Virus record (IMG/VR): IMGVR_UViG_3300032462_000032
Location: 1 to 35,137 of that record
Source: a virus
Length of the DNA stretch: 35,137 nt
Direction: 5' to 3' (one strand)
Below the pieces are notes generated by a model. That model worked only from the letters and a program-made list of their open reading frames with translations. It did no database searches and was not told where the DNA came from. A program made the translations under genes and the position numbers. Each line of letters starts with the position of its first letter. Positions within the stretch are counted from its first letter, which is position 1. Of this stretch, positions 1 to 6,782 are shown one piece after another.

Positions 1-116
1 TCGAAACGACCTGTTGCTTGTCCCGCTTTCGCATTTTGTTCTAAATCATTCCAATTATTGCCAGCAAAATTTAAGCTCATTGGCATCTCTTGCAAAAATT
101 GTTTAAATGTTTTCAT
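1..116 (-). CDS. partial phage protein with head-targeting-like N-terminus
   Basis: The 5' end of a minus-strand gene that runs off the left edge; 38 codons are visible from the ATG at 116. The protein begins MKTFKQFLQEMP, almost the same as the next gene upstream (MKTFKQFFQETT), and the DNA of the two starts matches at about 22 of 24 bases, so the starts are duplicated. The peptide resembles the T4 internal-protein leader MKTYQEFIAE, which directs proteins into the prohead and is cut after an (L/I)-x-E site; L-Q-E is present here. The start overlaps the end of the upstream gene by 14 nt. Function of the body is unknown because it is truncated by the window. Confidence 0.6.
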   Translation of the reverse strand, partial: MKTFKQFLQEMPMSLNFAGNNWNDLEQNAKAGQATGRF

Positions 117-672
117 GATGAAGTTCCATTGGTTTTGTCTGAGGTTTTGTCTGAGGTTTTGTCTGTTGAACAGACTGTTGTATATTTGGAGTAAAACTTG
201 TTAAATCAACGATTTCATCCGTGTGTGCGGGACGATTAGGACCAGTGCTCTTAGTGTATGTCACAACGCCGTCGTAACCTGCGTCCACAATAGCCTGACT
301 GAGCCTCTTGCCTTTCTTGCCATTGAATTGCTTGCTTAATGTCATTTTCCAATTTGTATCGGCTCCATAACCGCCGCCAAACTCCAAAACATAAGGTCTT
401 TTGAAATTTATCTTTCCTGATTCGTATTCGTGAGGAAAGTCCGAAACCAGCGATTTGTTGTAATTTAATGGATTGATTTGAGTCACATATCGCCCGTGAG
501 GCTCGATATCTTGTCCAAAAACACTTCCATAATTTCCGGCAGACTTATTGTGCCTGAAGAAATGAAATTCAAATGGTTTGCCGTGTATAGGGACTCTCCC
601 CTCCCCTTTAGCTGTATTTTGTAAATCGCTAATAATTGTCGTCTCTTGAAAAAATTGCTTAAATGTTTTCAT
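103..672 (-). CDS. ADP-ribosyltransferase-like protein, probable internal head protein
   Basis: A 189-aa protein. Residues 1-11 (MKTFKQFFQET) resemble the T4 capsid-targeting leader MKTYQEFIAE. The body has an F-G-Q-D-I..P-H-G-R-Y segment followed by A-I-V-D-A-G-Y-D-G-V-V and T-D-E-I-V-D-L near the C-terminus. This 'GYDG(I/V)V ... E(Y/I)VV' pattern is common in ADP-ribosyltransferase-like toxin and phage head-associated domains. T4 packages an ADP-ribosyltransferase (Alt) in its head, so a similar injected enzyme is a reasonable inference. The tail carries three QTKP repeats from a 12-bp tandem repeat. The start overlaps the upstream stop as ATGA, so translation is probably coupled. I see no certain catalytic triad, so the enzyme class is tentative. 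Confidence 0.5.
   Translation of the reverse strand: MKTFKQFFQETTIISDLQNTAKGEGRVPIHGKPFEFHFFRHNKSAGNYGSVFGQDIEPHGRYVTQINPLNYNKSLVSDFPHEYESGKINFKRPYVLEFGGGYGADTNWKMTLSKQFNGKKGKRLSQAIVDAGYDGVVTYTKSTGPNRPAHTDEIVDLTSFTPNIQQSVQQTKPQTKPQTKPMELHHENI
131..166. repeat. 12-bp tandem repeat, three copies
   Basis: Three head-to-tail copies of GGTTTTGTCTGA (the last ends in T) inside the minus-strand gene. They encode QTKP three times. In-frame expansion or contraction would change linker length only. Confidence 0.9.
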
Positions 673-1244
673 ATTGCTAAGTTTGAAGGCATTTGATTCG
701 GATTTTGAACAGGCTGTTGCATATCTGGAGCAGGACCGCCTTGACCCATGTCGTTTTTTGGTGCCATTTGAGGTGCCTTATTAAGAGACACATCATCTGC
801 TGTAGGAGAATCTGAATCAATCAACTGCTGATAAGTTTTACCAAAGATTTTCTGTAATAATGTGGCAATAGTTGTATCGCCATTGTTTTGAGTCTTGGGG
901 TCATCATCATTTTTTCCAAGCCATTCTTTAGCATCTTGAACTTGTTTGACAATTTCAGGATCTTGAAGTTGCAACAGTCGATTGAAGATTTGTCCATTTT
1001 CCAATCTTTTGTAAGCAGCTTTTTTTCCTTTGAAAGTGCTAGAAGCTCCTGTAGCAGCACGCTGCCCATATGTGATTTTGCCAAGAGACTGATATGCAGC
1101 GTCTTCATCAGACAACCCATTAACGCCCAAAGCCTTGAAAGTATCAGACCAGATATCTCTCATCTGTTGATTCTTTTGACTTTCGTTATCTTCTAACCAA
1201 ATGATAAATTTTCCCATGTCATTATTTAGCTTTCCAACAGCCAT
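669..1244 (-). CDS. hypothetical phage protein, possible head-targeted
   Basis: A 191-aa protein I do not recognise. It is mostly helical and polar, with a Pro/Gln/Asn-rich tail (residues about 150-191) that looks disordered. The first ATG is at 1244, but an in-frame ATG at 1217 would start MGKFIIWLEDNE, which fits the F-x-x-[FW]-[LIM]-E-[ND] leader of neighbouring proteins, so the shorter form (182 aa) may be the real one. Neither start has a convincing ribosome site. Its stop overlaps the next gene's ATG (ATGA), so it is cotranscribed with the ADP-ribosyltransferase-like gene. The residue 60-110 segment (TYGQRAATGASSTF, then a basic helix) is the best-ordered part by eye. Confidence 0.6.
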   Translation of the reverse strand: MAVGKLNNDMGKFIIWLEDNESQKNQQMRDIWSDTFKALGVNGLSDEDAAYQSLGKITYGQRAATGASSTFKGKKAAYKRLENGQIFNRLLQLQDPEIVKQVQDAKEWLGKNDDDPKTQNNGDTTIATLLQKIFGKTYQQLIDSDSPTADDVSLNKAPQMAPKNDMGQGGPAPDMQQPVQNPNQMPSNLAI

Positions 1245-1301
1245 TTCACAAAGAAAGAACCTTCTTGTAAAATTAAGTCAATACACAGTAAATAATATGC
1301 A
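1245..1301. other. divergent intergenic region
   Basis: 57 bp between divergent starts, AT-rich, with a short AAGAA/TTCTT inverted repeat near 1255. It must hold promoters for both directions. I see no good sigma70 pair; an A/T-rich late-type -10 (GTAAATAATATG, 1284-1295) lies just before the plus-strand ATG, but this is weak. Confidence 0.3.
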
Positions 1302-2087
1302 ATGGAAAAATTGACATTCAAAAAATTTATAGAAAATACAGATATATTTGGGTTTGACCGCAATAAAGATAAAACGGTTCCAGACCAAAGTATGCTTGAT
1401 CGCCCAATTCATCAATTCAATGTCGAATTGATGATGGAACTCTTGTCAAAGAAATCCATTGGAAACCTAAAGCCACAAATGCCTTTTATGAACGAAATTC
1501 GTTGGGGAAGCGAACCGGGAGCCATAAAACTAGAAGTCGATACAGGGTACACATTTTATGTTAAAAAACTTGGCAAAGACAAACAAGGTAACAATCGCTG
1601 GTTATCAAAAAAGATGTTTCAGCTAAATCGACAAGGTTACGGCGGATTAGAAGAGATTGTCTCTCAAGAAATTCACAATGAACTTTCAAAGGCATATGAA
1701 GTCCCACTTGAGTCTCCAATCATAGATTATACAGATCTTGAGCATCTTACACAGCAAATCTACACGAAAGTCAAAAAGGTAATGAAGAACATATTCATTC
1801 CAGAAGGAATTCGAAAAGTGAATGATCACGCTTATATTATCAAGATGGGCGTGCGTGGACATGGCTTAGAAGGAAAAAGCCAAAGACGTGTAGAACAAAA
1901 TCAAACTATGATTAGTTATGATCCAGAATGTGGTACTATTCGAATGACAAATTATAACATCGAATCACCAGTTGGTGGTCCGCACACATGGAAAATTAAT
2001 CCATCAGATCTTGATGTGTATTGCTTCCCATCTCAAGGAAGAGATGAAATCAGTGAACTTGCTGCCGTACATTACAAATATTACTAA
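1302..2087 (+). CDS. hypothetical phage protein with leader-like N-terminus
   Basis: A 261-aa protein with no recognised domain. It begins MEKLTFKKFIENTD, which fits the F-K-x-[FW]-[LIM]-E-[NS] N-terminal peptide shared by several genes here. The rest is a soluble mixed alpha/beta sequence with no signal peptide or membrane segment. The middle (residues 60-105) contains aromatic and lysine-rich strands (YTFYVKKLGKDKQGNN) and the C-terminal third has a Y-D-P-E-C-G-T-I-R segment. Its stop shares an A with the next ATG (TAATG), so the next small gene is coupled to it. A role as a packaged head protein is inferred only from the N-terminus and neighbours. Confidence 0.65.
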   Translation: MEKLTFKKFIENTDIFGFDRNKDKTVPDQSMLDRPIHQFNVELMMELLSKKSIGNLKPQMPFMNEIRWGSEPGAIKLEVDTGYTFYVKKLGKDKQGNNRWLSKKMFQLNRQGYGGLEEIVSQEIHNELSKAYEVPLESPIIDYTDLEHLTQQIYTKVKKVMKNIFIPEGIRKVNDHAYIIKMGVRGHGLEGKSQRRVEQNQTMISYDPECGTIRMTNYNIESPVGGPHTWKINPSDLDVYCFPSQGRDEISELAAVHYKYY

Positions 2088-2293
2088 TGGATAAAATCAT
2101 GAATTTCAAGAATTGGATGGAAAACACTATAAATCAAGGAGAATGGCACACCTTTAATGGAACTGGTTATTCTGTTAAGATGAGCCAACACTCAAACAAA
2201 GGACCAATTTTTATAATCGATGATCATCAAGGGAAAGAGATAGGAAGAGCTTATTTTGATGTGGCGGTATTAAAGTGGAAATCACAAAACTAA
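2087..2293 (+). CDS. small hypothetical protein
   Basis: A 68-aa protein, coupled to the gene before it by TAATG. A second in-frame ATG at 2099 would give MNFKNWMENTINQG, again the F-K-x-W-M-E-N leader motif. The body (about 50 aa) is a compact beta-rich sequence (HTFNGTGYSVKMSQ, then FIIDDHQGKEIG). It ends 12 bp inside the convergent sulfotransferase gene. No function assigned. Confidence 0.55.
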   Translation: MDKIMNFKNWMENTINQGEWHTFNGTGYSVKMSQHSNKGPIFIIDDHQGKEIGRAYFDVAVLKWKSQN

Positions 2294-2836
2294 GAAATCA
2301 ATAGCCGATTGATTTGAAGGTAATCCAACAAACTCGCAAATCGGTTCTAAAATTTGTAACATCGAATCTGTTTTATGAACTTCCAAAATAGGTCCAGTGT
2401 ATTCTTTTAATGACTGATTAAGTTTTTTTACATAGTGCTCAGCAAGCGGAATGAAAACAGTTCTAGCACTCACGCCAATGGCTCTGCCCATGCTAGATGC
2501 AATATCTTCTACTGGTCTGCGACAGACAATCAATTTTGAATCGATGAAGTTGAATTGCCCAAGATGATTGCAAATTAACGGGTCTTTGAATCCCCAAATT
2601 TCATGTTGAGAAATTCTTTGTTCAACAAGAACTTTGCAAAATTCACTTGCGGATGTATCACAATTTTCGTATTGATTTAGGATTTTTTTAAATTCTAGAT
2701 CTTCCCAAAACCCTTTTTTGTTGTTCTTGTTTGGTTGTTCGAATTGATCTCCCATAAAGACTCCAATGTGTCGCAAGGCTCCAGCTACTGCACTGGTTCC
2801 GCTACGAAAACAACCCATTACAATGATACATGTCAT
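2282..2836 (-). CDS. sulfotransferase-family protein
   Basis: A 184-aa protein with the sulfotransferase 5'-phosphosulfate-binding loop at its N-terminus (M-G-C-F-R-S-G-T-S-A-V, residues 7-17), then WGFKDPL and a second phosphate-binding-like segment C-R-R-P-V-E-D-I-A-S-S (about residues 103-113), as in PAPS-dependent sulfotransferases. The family moves a sulfuryl group from PAPS to sugar or other hydroxyls. It is shorter than typical cellular enzymes (250-300 aa), so the acceptor domain is reduced. The ATG is tied to the upstream 33-aa gene by TAATG. Together with the glycosyl-, pyruvyl- and methyl-transferases in the window it suggests modification of a glycan, but the substrate is unknown. 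Confidence 0.7.
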   Translation of the reverse strand: MTCIIVMGCFRSGTSAVAGALRHIGVFMGDQFEQPNKNNKKGFWEDLEFKKILNQYENCDTSASEFCKVLVEQRISQHEIWGFKDPLICNHLGQFNFIDSKLIVCRRPVEDIASSMGRAIGVSARTVFIPLAEHYVKKLNQSLKEYTGPILEVHKTDSMLQILEPICEFVGLPSNQSAIDFLVL

Positions 2837-2937
2837 TAATCATCATCGCAATCATCATGATTACGCCATTTAAGTGACATAGAACGAACTAAAATATTTA
2901 TAGCCAAAACCAATAAAATAACTCCAAGTAATTGCAT
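2836..2937 (-). CDS. 33-aa single-pass membrane peptide
   Basis: A short gene below usual length cut-offs. It starts M-Q-L-L-G-V-I-L-L-V-L-A-I-N-I-L-V, giving one hydrophobic helix (residues 3-17), followed by a short positive segment (RSMSLKWRN) and an acidic tail (HDDCDDD). Both ends are coupled: its ATG shares an A with the stop of the upstream gene, and its stop shares an A with the ATG of the sulfotransferase. This double TAATG arrangement is strong support that it is translated. The tail after the helix would be cytoplasmic by the positive-inside rule. Function unknown; similar tiny phage membrane peptides act in lysis inhibition or superinfection exclusion. Confidence 0.65.
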   Translation of the reverse strand: MQLLGVILLVLAINILVRSMSLKWRNHDDCDDD

Positions 2938-3290
2938 TAGAATCCGTACTCCTTCCAGTCAATTGTGGTTTTAATCATATTGCAATAAAAGTCAAAAAGT
3001 CTATGACTTTCATATTTTGTTAATGCAAAATGTTCGACCTCTCCATTCATTTCCCAGTTAATATAACAAATATCAAAGTAATTACGATCCCCTGCTTCAT
3101 AAAAAACTATACTTGTCAAATAATTTCTTGATGACCGCAGAATTCCATATAATTCTGAAGAAAAAACAGGACGGTAATTATAGTCTTGTGATTCAGTTGA
3201 GATGTTTTTAACCAATCCAATGTGAATTGGAATTTTTATTCCATCAATTTGAAGGGAGCCGAATTCTGTCAAACTCGTGATTGAACTCAT
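2937..3290 (-). CDS. hypothetical protein
   Basis: A 117-aa soluble protein, beta-rich in the first two thirds (alternating hydrophobics such as IKIPIHIGLV and IVFYEAGDRNYFDICYINWEM) with a C-terminal helix. It resembles no family I can name. The only in-frame ATG early enough overlaps the upstream gene by 47 nt; a later alternative start cannot be excluded. It is followed with TAATG coupling by the 33-aa membrane peptide, so it belongs to a four-gene minus-strand operon (3972 to 2282). Confidence 0.6.
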   Translation of the reverse strand: MSSITSLTEFGSLQIDGIKIPIHIGLVKNISTESQDYNYRPVFSSELYGILRSSRNYLTSIVFYEAGDRNYFDICYINWEMNGEVEHFALTKYESHRLFDFYCNMIKTTIDWKEYGF

Positions 3291-3972
3291 AATGAAAGTA
3301 ATCCCTTACTTCAGAAGTTATTTTTTCTCGAAACACTGGAGGGTCAAAAGAACACGATTGAGCTAAATCATTGATGAATGGTTGGGCATATGGAGACATC
3401 ATAACATAATAGATTGAAGCCTTGCCAGAAACAATCCAAAGTTTAAAAAATCCATTTTCCATGAATCCACGAATTTTTTCAGATGATGGTTCTCCATCAC
3501 ATTTTTCGAACAAAAACTTTTTCGTTCTATCAATTTCTCGAATGATCTTCGGATCTGTGGTCGATACAGATGGTGGTGGTGCGACACAAGATTTTTCGCT
3601 CATTTTTTGAGTGTACCATCTTTCCCAAACCTTCCATCTAATCCACGCTTTGTCTCCGCAAATGGCATTGGGAGAAACATGAGATTTGTTGATCTTCAAT
3701 ATCGCCAAATTAGCCTTAACATAATTAACGTACTGCTCTCCTGTTAACAAACCTCTTGTTTCTCGACGGAGTTTCCAGCATTGGCGAAACAAATCTGACT
3801 TTCGAGGGTCTCCACGTTTTGGAATTGTATTTCTTCTGAACCCTTGTCCATCAATTTCTTCTGTTCCTTCGAACAATCTTAAGAATTCTTGCTCATAAAG
3901 AACAGCCAATTTAAAGGCTTCGGTCTCTGGAGAAGTCATATTCCATTCAAAAATAGCGTCGTATCTGTGCAT
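3244..3972 (-). CDS. hypothetical protein, start inside a repeat-like hairpin
   Basis: About 242 aa with no recognised family. The open frame can be extended to 4002, but those extra codons (MLMLFSRIAL) are simply the translation of a CRISPR-repeat-like element, so I place the start at the ATG at 3972 (MHRYDAIFEW). It has AGGA eight bases upstream, also inside the element. A further ATG at 3939 (MTSPETEAF) is possible. The middle is basic and Trp-rich (IRWKVWERWY), followed by a Pro/Ser linker and an acidic-basic C-terminal half. Because ribosome site and start codon lie in the loop and 3' arm of a hairpin, its translation may be regulated by RNA folding. Confidence 0.55.
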   Translation of the reverse strand: MHRYDAIFEWNMTSPETEAFKLAVLYEQEFLRLFEGTEEIDGQGFRRNTIPKRGDPRKSDLFRQCWKLRRETRGLLTGEQYVNYVKANLAILKINKSHVSPNAICGDKAWIRWKVWERWYTQKMSEKSCVAPPPSVSTTDPKIIREIDRTKKFLFEKCDGEPSSEKIRGFMENGFFKLWIVSGKASIYYVMMSPYAQPFINDLAQSCSFDPPVFREKITSEVRDYFHYEFNHEFDRIRLPSN

Positions 3973-4002
3973 TAATGCAATCCTGCTGAATAACATCAGC
4001 AC
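3967..4002 (-). repeat. solo degenerate CRISPR-repeat-like hairpin (element 1)
   Basis: On the minus strand this reads GTGCTGATGTTATTC, then AGCAGGATTG, then CATTAATGCAC: 36 nt, the same length and ends as the array repeat, and identical to it over the first nine bases. GTGC pairs with GCAC and TGATG with CATTA, so the hairpin is kept although the sequence has drifted. It covers the ribosome site and the likely start codon of the downstream gene. Confidence 0.75.
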
Positions 4003-4091
4003 AATTAAAGAATTTTCATATTTATGCTTGTGAGCATGTACTGTATCTGTTTTAAAAGTTTATAACAATGGATCTTTTTACAGAAAAGGTC

Positions 4092-4120
4092 TTGCTTTCT
4101 TTAAGTTAACTTGATAAGAT
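4092..4120 (+). promoter_or_regulatory. sigma70-like promoter for the structured RNA
   Basis: TTGCTT, 17 bp, TAAGAT. The predicted start is near 4127. No coding region follows for about 560 bp, so it most likely drives the non-coding RNA. The same TAAGAT -10 is found before cas12 and the polymerase gene. Confidence 0.55.
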
Positions 4121-4126
4121 TAGAGT

Positions 4127-4540
4127 TGAAGCTACTTTCAAATTAACAGGTCGGGTATTTCAGGTCAGATGGTCACTTGAAATCCGGCGAAAAACCTTGA
4201 CAGCGGGTAGGTCTTACCGCAACCGGACGAGTTTAGGGAACTCAGCGTCTTGTGTCAAGAATCTAGGTAATCCAGATCACTAAACCCGGCGATGCCATGA
4301 ATGCTCGTTCTGCTTTTTAAAGCGGCTGCCGGGGCTACGAGCAGGTCATCTGGTTAGGAGATTCGTGATTATCACTTGGGAATCACCCAAGTGTGAAGCA
4401 CAACTACCATCAATTAAAACAACTTCAAGTTGTATCATAATAGACGCAGTGAGAGTCATTTTCACTGGGTGTAGAGAATGCACGCACTTTGTAAATCGCC
4501 TTATTACTTAAGGAAATATAAAGTGATTTTATTTTTTATA
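4127..4540 (+). ncRNA. large structured non-coding RNA, family unknown
   Basis: About 410 nt between a promoter and a terminator-like hairpin, with no sensible open frame and a higher GC content than its surroundings. Many complementary arms are visible: CTTGACA (about 4194) with TGTCAAG (about 4255), enclosing GCGGGTA/TACCGC and GAGTT/AACTC hairpins; ATCT/AGAT near 4262-4279; TGCTCGT with ACGAGCA (about 4302 and 4337), enclosing CTGCTTT/AAAGCGG; CCCGGC with GCCGGG, which crosses the previous stem and suggests a pseudoknot; CACTTGGG/CCCAAGTG at 4374-4394; ACAACT/AGTTGT near 4420. I looked for RNase P, tmRNA, group I intron and cobalamin riboswitch signatures and found none. Large phage RNAs such as GOLLD or ROOL, or a long tracr-type RNA, remain possible. 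Confidence 0.55.
4485..4538 (+). terminator. terminator-like hairpin ending the RNA unit
   Basis: CACTTT (4485-4490) pairs with AAAGTG (4520-4525), with an inner CTT/AAG, followed directly by ATTTTATTTTTTAT. The stem is weak but the T-run is long. Confidence 0.4.
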
Positions 4541-4581
4541 TCTATTATGATCACAACCATGGCATCCCTTATGGACTGAAG

Positions 4582-4618
4582 GTTCTTATGCCATTCAACA
4601 GGATCAGGATCAAGGCAC
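4582..4618 (+). repeat. solo degenerate CRISPR-repeat-like sequence (element 2)
   Basis: GTTCTTATGCC, ATTCAACAGG, ATCAGG, ATCAAGGCAC: 37 nt that aligns to the array repeat with four substitutions plus a changed 5-6 nt segment. The last ten bases are identical to the repeat. The upstream ATGGCAT (about 4559) is complementary to ATGCCAT within the element, with CCTT/AAGG inside, so the element can pair with its own flank like a repeat:anti-repeat. It lies 74 bp before the polymerase ATG, on the same strand as the array. Confidence 0.7.
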
Positions 4619-4691
4619 GACTGAGATAAGTTACAAAGTATTTAATTGATTCAGGGTAGTTTCGGAATCTCTGATCTGATAAGATTTGAGT

Positions 4692-6008
4692 ATGAATCTT
4701 GAAGAGACATCAATTTTACTGGCTGAACTACTGGAATCCAATGAAGTGGTTTTTGTGAAAACAGAACCAGAAACATTGGATTTTACAGACAGTATTTTAT
4801 TTAAGATTATTGTTTGTGGTAAAAACTCACGAGTGGAGTTAGATATTTCATCAGGCAACACAGCTTCTGTTATGGGTCTTCTCGACGCCACAATTTTTAA
4901 TAAAGAGTTTGTGCCTAGAGTGTTTTTTTGGAACTTCAAATCTTTAGCAAGCTTTTGCAAATATCATACTACAAAATTTGTAACACCAAAGAACAATATT
5001 CTTGATCTAAAAGTCATTGAAGCTTTTTTGGACATTCAAAAAAATGTCCCTGATAATTTTGTAGAAGCATCTAATCGAATTAACATCGTTTTTCAAAACA
5101 ATGATTGGAAAGATATATACAAATCCATTCACATTCCGTTGTCCTATCGAGTTTTACCAACAATCGAAACGACAGGATTATTAAACAGCGAGACCAGACG
5201 CACCGAGCATCCCTACTATGAAATTGAGGGACAAAGGAACGGAAGGTTAAGTTGTTCTAAGAAATTTTCACGATGCTACCTGCCTCACAACTTGGGACCA
5301 GATGTTAAAAAAGTTATGAAAACAAAGGGTTACGGCCTTCGTTTCGCAACTGCTGACTTTCGGTTCTGCGAAGTGGTTGTTTTGCAATGGTTATCAGGTG
5401 ACAATAAACTCAAAGAAATTTTAGATTCAGGAGAAGACTTACATTGCAAGATCTATGAAGTTGTTACTGGCTTGCCATGCGACACAGAGATTAAACGCAA
5501 AATGTCAAAGAAGATGTTTCTACCTGTCGTATATGGACTTGGACCTGTATCTCTCGCAGATATGTTAGGAGTTCCAGAGTCAGCGGCAGTTAGCGTAATA
5601 AAAAATATAAATTCTATTTTCTCGACAGCTATTAATTGGGTTAAAGAGAAACAAAGAATTGCATGCGACACAGGAACAGTTAAAGATCATTTTGGAAGAC
5701 CAAGAAAATACGAATCCAATAAAGCCTACTTAGCTCGCAATTTTGTTGTACAGTCTGTGTCCGCCACAGTATGTCAAGAGAAATTGATTGAACTTTGGCG
5801 AGCATTAAACAACACTGGAGCACAATTAGCTTTCAGCATACATGACGGTTACGGCGTAATTTGTTCTACACAAATAGCAAAAAACACCTACAGAATAATG
5901 AAAGATACATTAGAGGCAGAATCACGGCTTTGTCCCGGCTTGAAGATGAGCGTCGAGATCAAATTTGGAGTTAGACTCGATGATATGAGGGTGTTATGGA
6001 ACAACTAG
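4692..6008 (+). CDS. polA: short family A DNA polymerase without exonuclease domain
   Basis: A 438-aa protein whose C-terminal two thirds is a family A polymerase domain. Motif A is A-T-A-D-F-R-F-C-E-V with catalytic D near residue 222. The O-helix (motif B) is R-K-M-S-K-K-M-F-L-P-V-V-Y-G: the R, K and Y-G of Pol I are kept, but the position of Pol I F762 is Leu. Motif C is S-I-H-D-G-Y (D near 385), with Gly in place of the usual Glu. The N-terminal 150 residues do not show 3'-5' exonuclease motifs, and the usual 600-900 aa length is not reached. The DEDD exonuclease at 26308 could proofread in trans. ATG 4692 is chosen over a TTG at 4686. No ribosome site is visible, and a TAAGAT -10 at 4680-4685 would place the transcript start at the ATG, so a leaderless message is possible. 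Confidence 0.85.
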   Translation: MNLEETSILLAELLESNEVVFVKTEPETLDFTDSILFKIIVCGKNSRVELDISSGNTASVMGLLDATIFNKEFVPRVFFWNFKSLASFCKYHTTKFVTPKNNILDLKVIEAFLDIQKNVPDNFVEASNRINIVFQNNDWKDIYKSIHIPLSYRVLPTIETTGLLNSETRRTEHPYYEIEGQRNGRLSCSKKFSRCYLPHNLGPDVKKVMKTKGYGLRFATADFRFCEVVVLQWLSGDNKLKEILDSGEDLHCKIYEVVTGLPCDTEIKRKMSKKMFLPVVYGLGPVSLADMLGVPESAAVSVIKNINSIFSTAINWVKEKQRIACDTGTVKDHFGRPRKYESNKAYLARNFVVQSVSATVCQEKLIELWRALNNTGAQLAFSIHDGYGVICSTQIAKNTYRIMKDTLEAESRLCPGLKMSVEIKFGVRLDDMRVLWNN

Positions 6009-6045
6009 GAATTTTCGAAAAAAGTGGTCAAATTAAAGGAGGCAC

Positions 6046-6621
6046 ATGTTAGGAACGCTTGAAAATATTATGAATTTATTTCCGATTACAGATTCGGAAT
6101 ATGAGGTTTTGGATAAAAAGTTCGGAAAATTGGCGCATTATGCAGCATGGGAACTCAAAAGAAAAAATGCCAATAACGCCAATGTCAATGACCCAGATGA
6201 CGATGTTCAAGAGCTAAGAATTGCCTTAGTCAGGGCGGGCAGCTATTACAAAAGGCAGACATATATCGAAAGCTGTTTTGATGTTCTTAACAAATACATC
6301 AAAGATAAGTTCATTATGAAAGTTTTTATCGAGCTGACAATTTTGTGGGAAAATCGTCGTCGTCATGGAGCTAATCGTCAGAAATTTGGTCTGCATCAGC
6401 AAATCATTCTTGATCAATTAGTTAATAAGTACGTTCCAGAGAAAGAGCGACCAAAGCGAGATAAAGTCCTCAATTTGGATCTAAAATTTACAACTTATTG
6501 CAAACAAATCATTTGGAATGCCCAAAAGTCTCTAGGCAAAAAAATCACGAGAGAAAAGTCTTGGAGAACTGGATTGGTTTCGCTTTCGGACTATGATTAT
6601 TTAGCCAATAATGCTATATAA
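6046..6621 (+). CDS. putative phage sigma factor-like protein
   Basis: A 191-aa basic, helical protein. The segment from about residue 20 to 95 (KLAHYAAWELKRKNANN, then D-P-D-D-D-V-Q-E-L-R-I-A-L-V-R-A, then YYKRQTYIESCFDVLNKYI) has the layout of sigma70 region 2: a helical core with an acidic D-D-D-V-Q-E-L turn and an aromatic/basic helix. A basic C-terminal part follows (KRDKVLNLDLKFTTYCKQIIWN). Similar small proteins in T4-type phages are gp55-like late sigma factors. It has one of the best ribosome sites in the window (AAAGGAGGCAC-ATG), so high expression is expected. Region 4 is not evident, as in gp55. Another helical DNA-binding protein remains possible. Confidence 0.4.
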   Translation: MLGTLENIMNLFPITDSEYEVLDKKFGKLAHYAAWELKRKNANNANVNDPDDDVQELRIALVRAGSYYKRQTYIESCFDVLNKYIKDKFIMKVFIELTILWENRRRHGANRQKFGLHQQIILDQLVNKYVPEKERPKRDKVLNLDLKFTTYCKQIIWNAQKSLGKKITREKSWRTGLVSLSDYDYLANNAI

Positions 6622-6676
6622 TGCTATGTTTATATAAAACAAGAAGAATTATTTCGATTGTATATTGCAGAAAATA

Positions 6677-6695
6677 GTGCAGATCGCTGGGCATT
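6677..6695 (+). repeat. partial copy of the second hairpin element family
   Basis: GTGCAGATCGCTGGGCATT, identical over 19 nt to the start of the element at 6735, 58 bp further on. Here the 3' half is missing and replaced by an ATTACTA/TAGTAAT hairpin with a T-rich loop (6696-6715), which could act as a weak terminator after the sigma-like gene. Confidence 0.7.
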
Positions 6696-6734
6696 TATTA
6701 CTATTTTTTTAGTAATTTTAAACTATAACAAACA

Positions 6735-6770
6735 GTGCAGATCGCTGGGCATTCCCGGCTTTTATGGCAC
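6735..6770 (+). repeat. second-family 36-nt hairpin element before a gene start
   Basis: GTGCAGATCGCTGGG-CATT-CCCGGCTTTTATGGCAC: 36 nt, the same length as the CRISPR repeat and with the same GTGC...GGCAC ends, but a different centre. GCTGGG pairs with CCCGGC and the outer GTGC with GCAC. The ribosome site AGGGGG and the ATG (6783) follow directly, so it is the 5' leader hairpin of the next gene. A related copy at 16474 keeps the same pairing with a compensating base (CCCAGC). Confidence 0.75.
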
Positions 6771-6782
6771 ATAGGGGGACTG

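Noticed and set aside
2890-2902. T4-type late promoter TATAAATA on the minus strand
   Set aside because: It lies in the codons of the 33-aa membrane peptide (AINIL) and no second copy with matching context was found.
4127-4540. RNase P RNA, tmRNA, group I intron or cobalamin riboswitch
   Set aside because: The GAGGAAAGUC/ACAGAA core of RNase P, the T-loop and CCA end of tmRNA, the intron P7 core and the B12 box were all searched for and not found.
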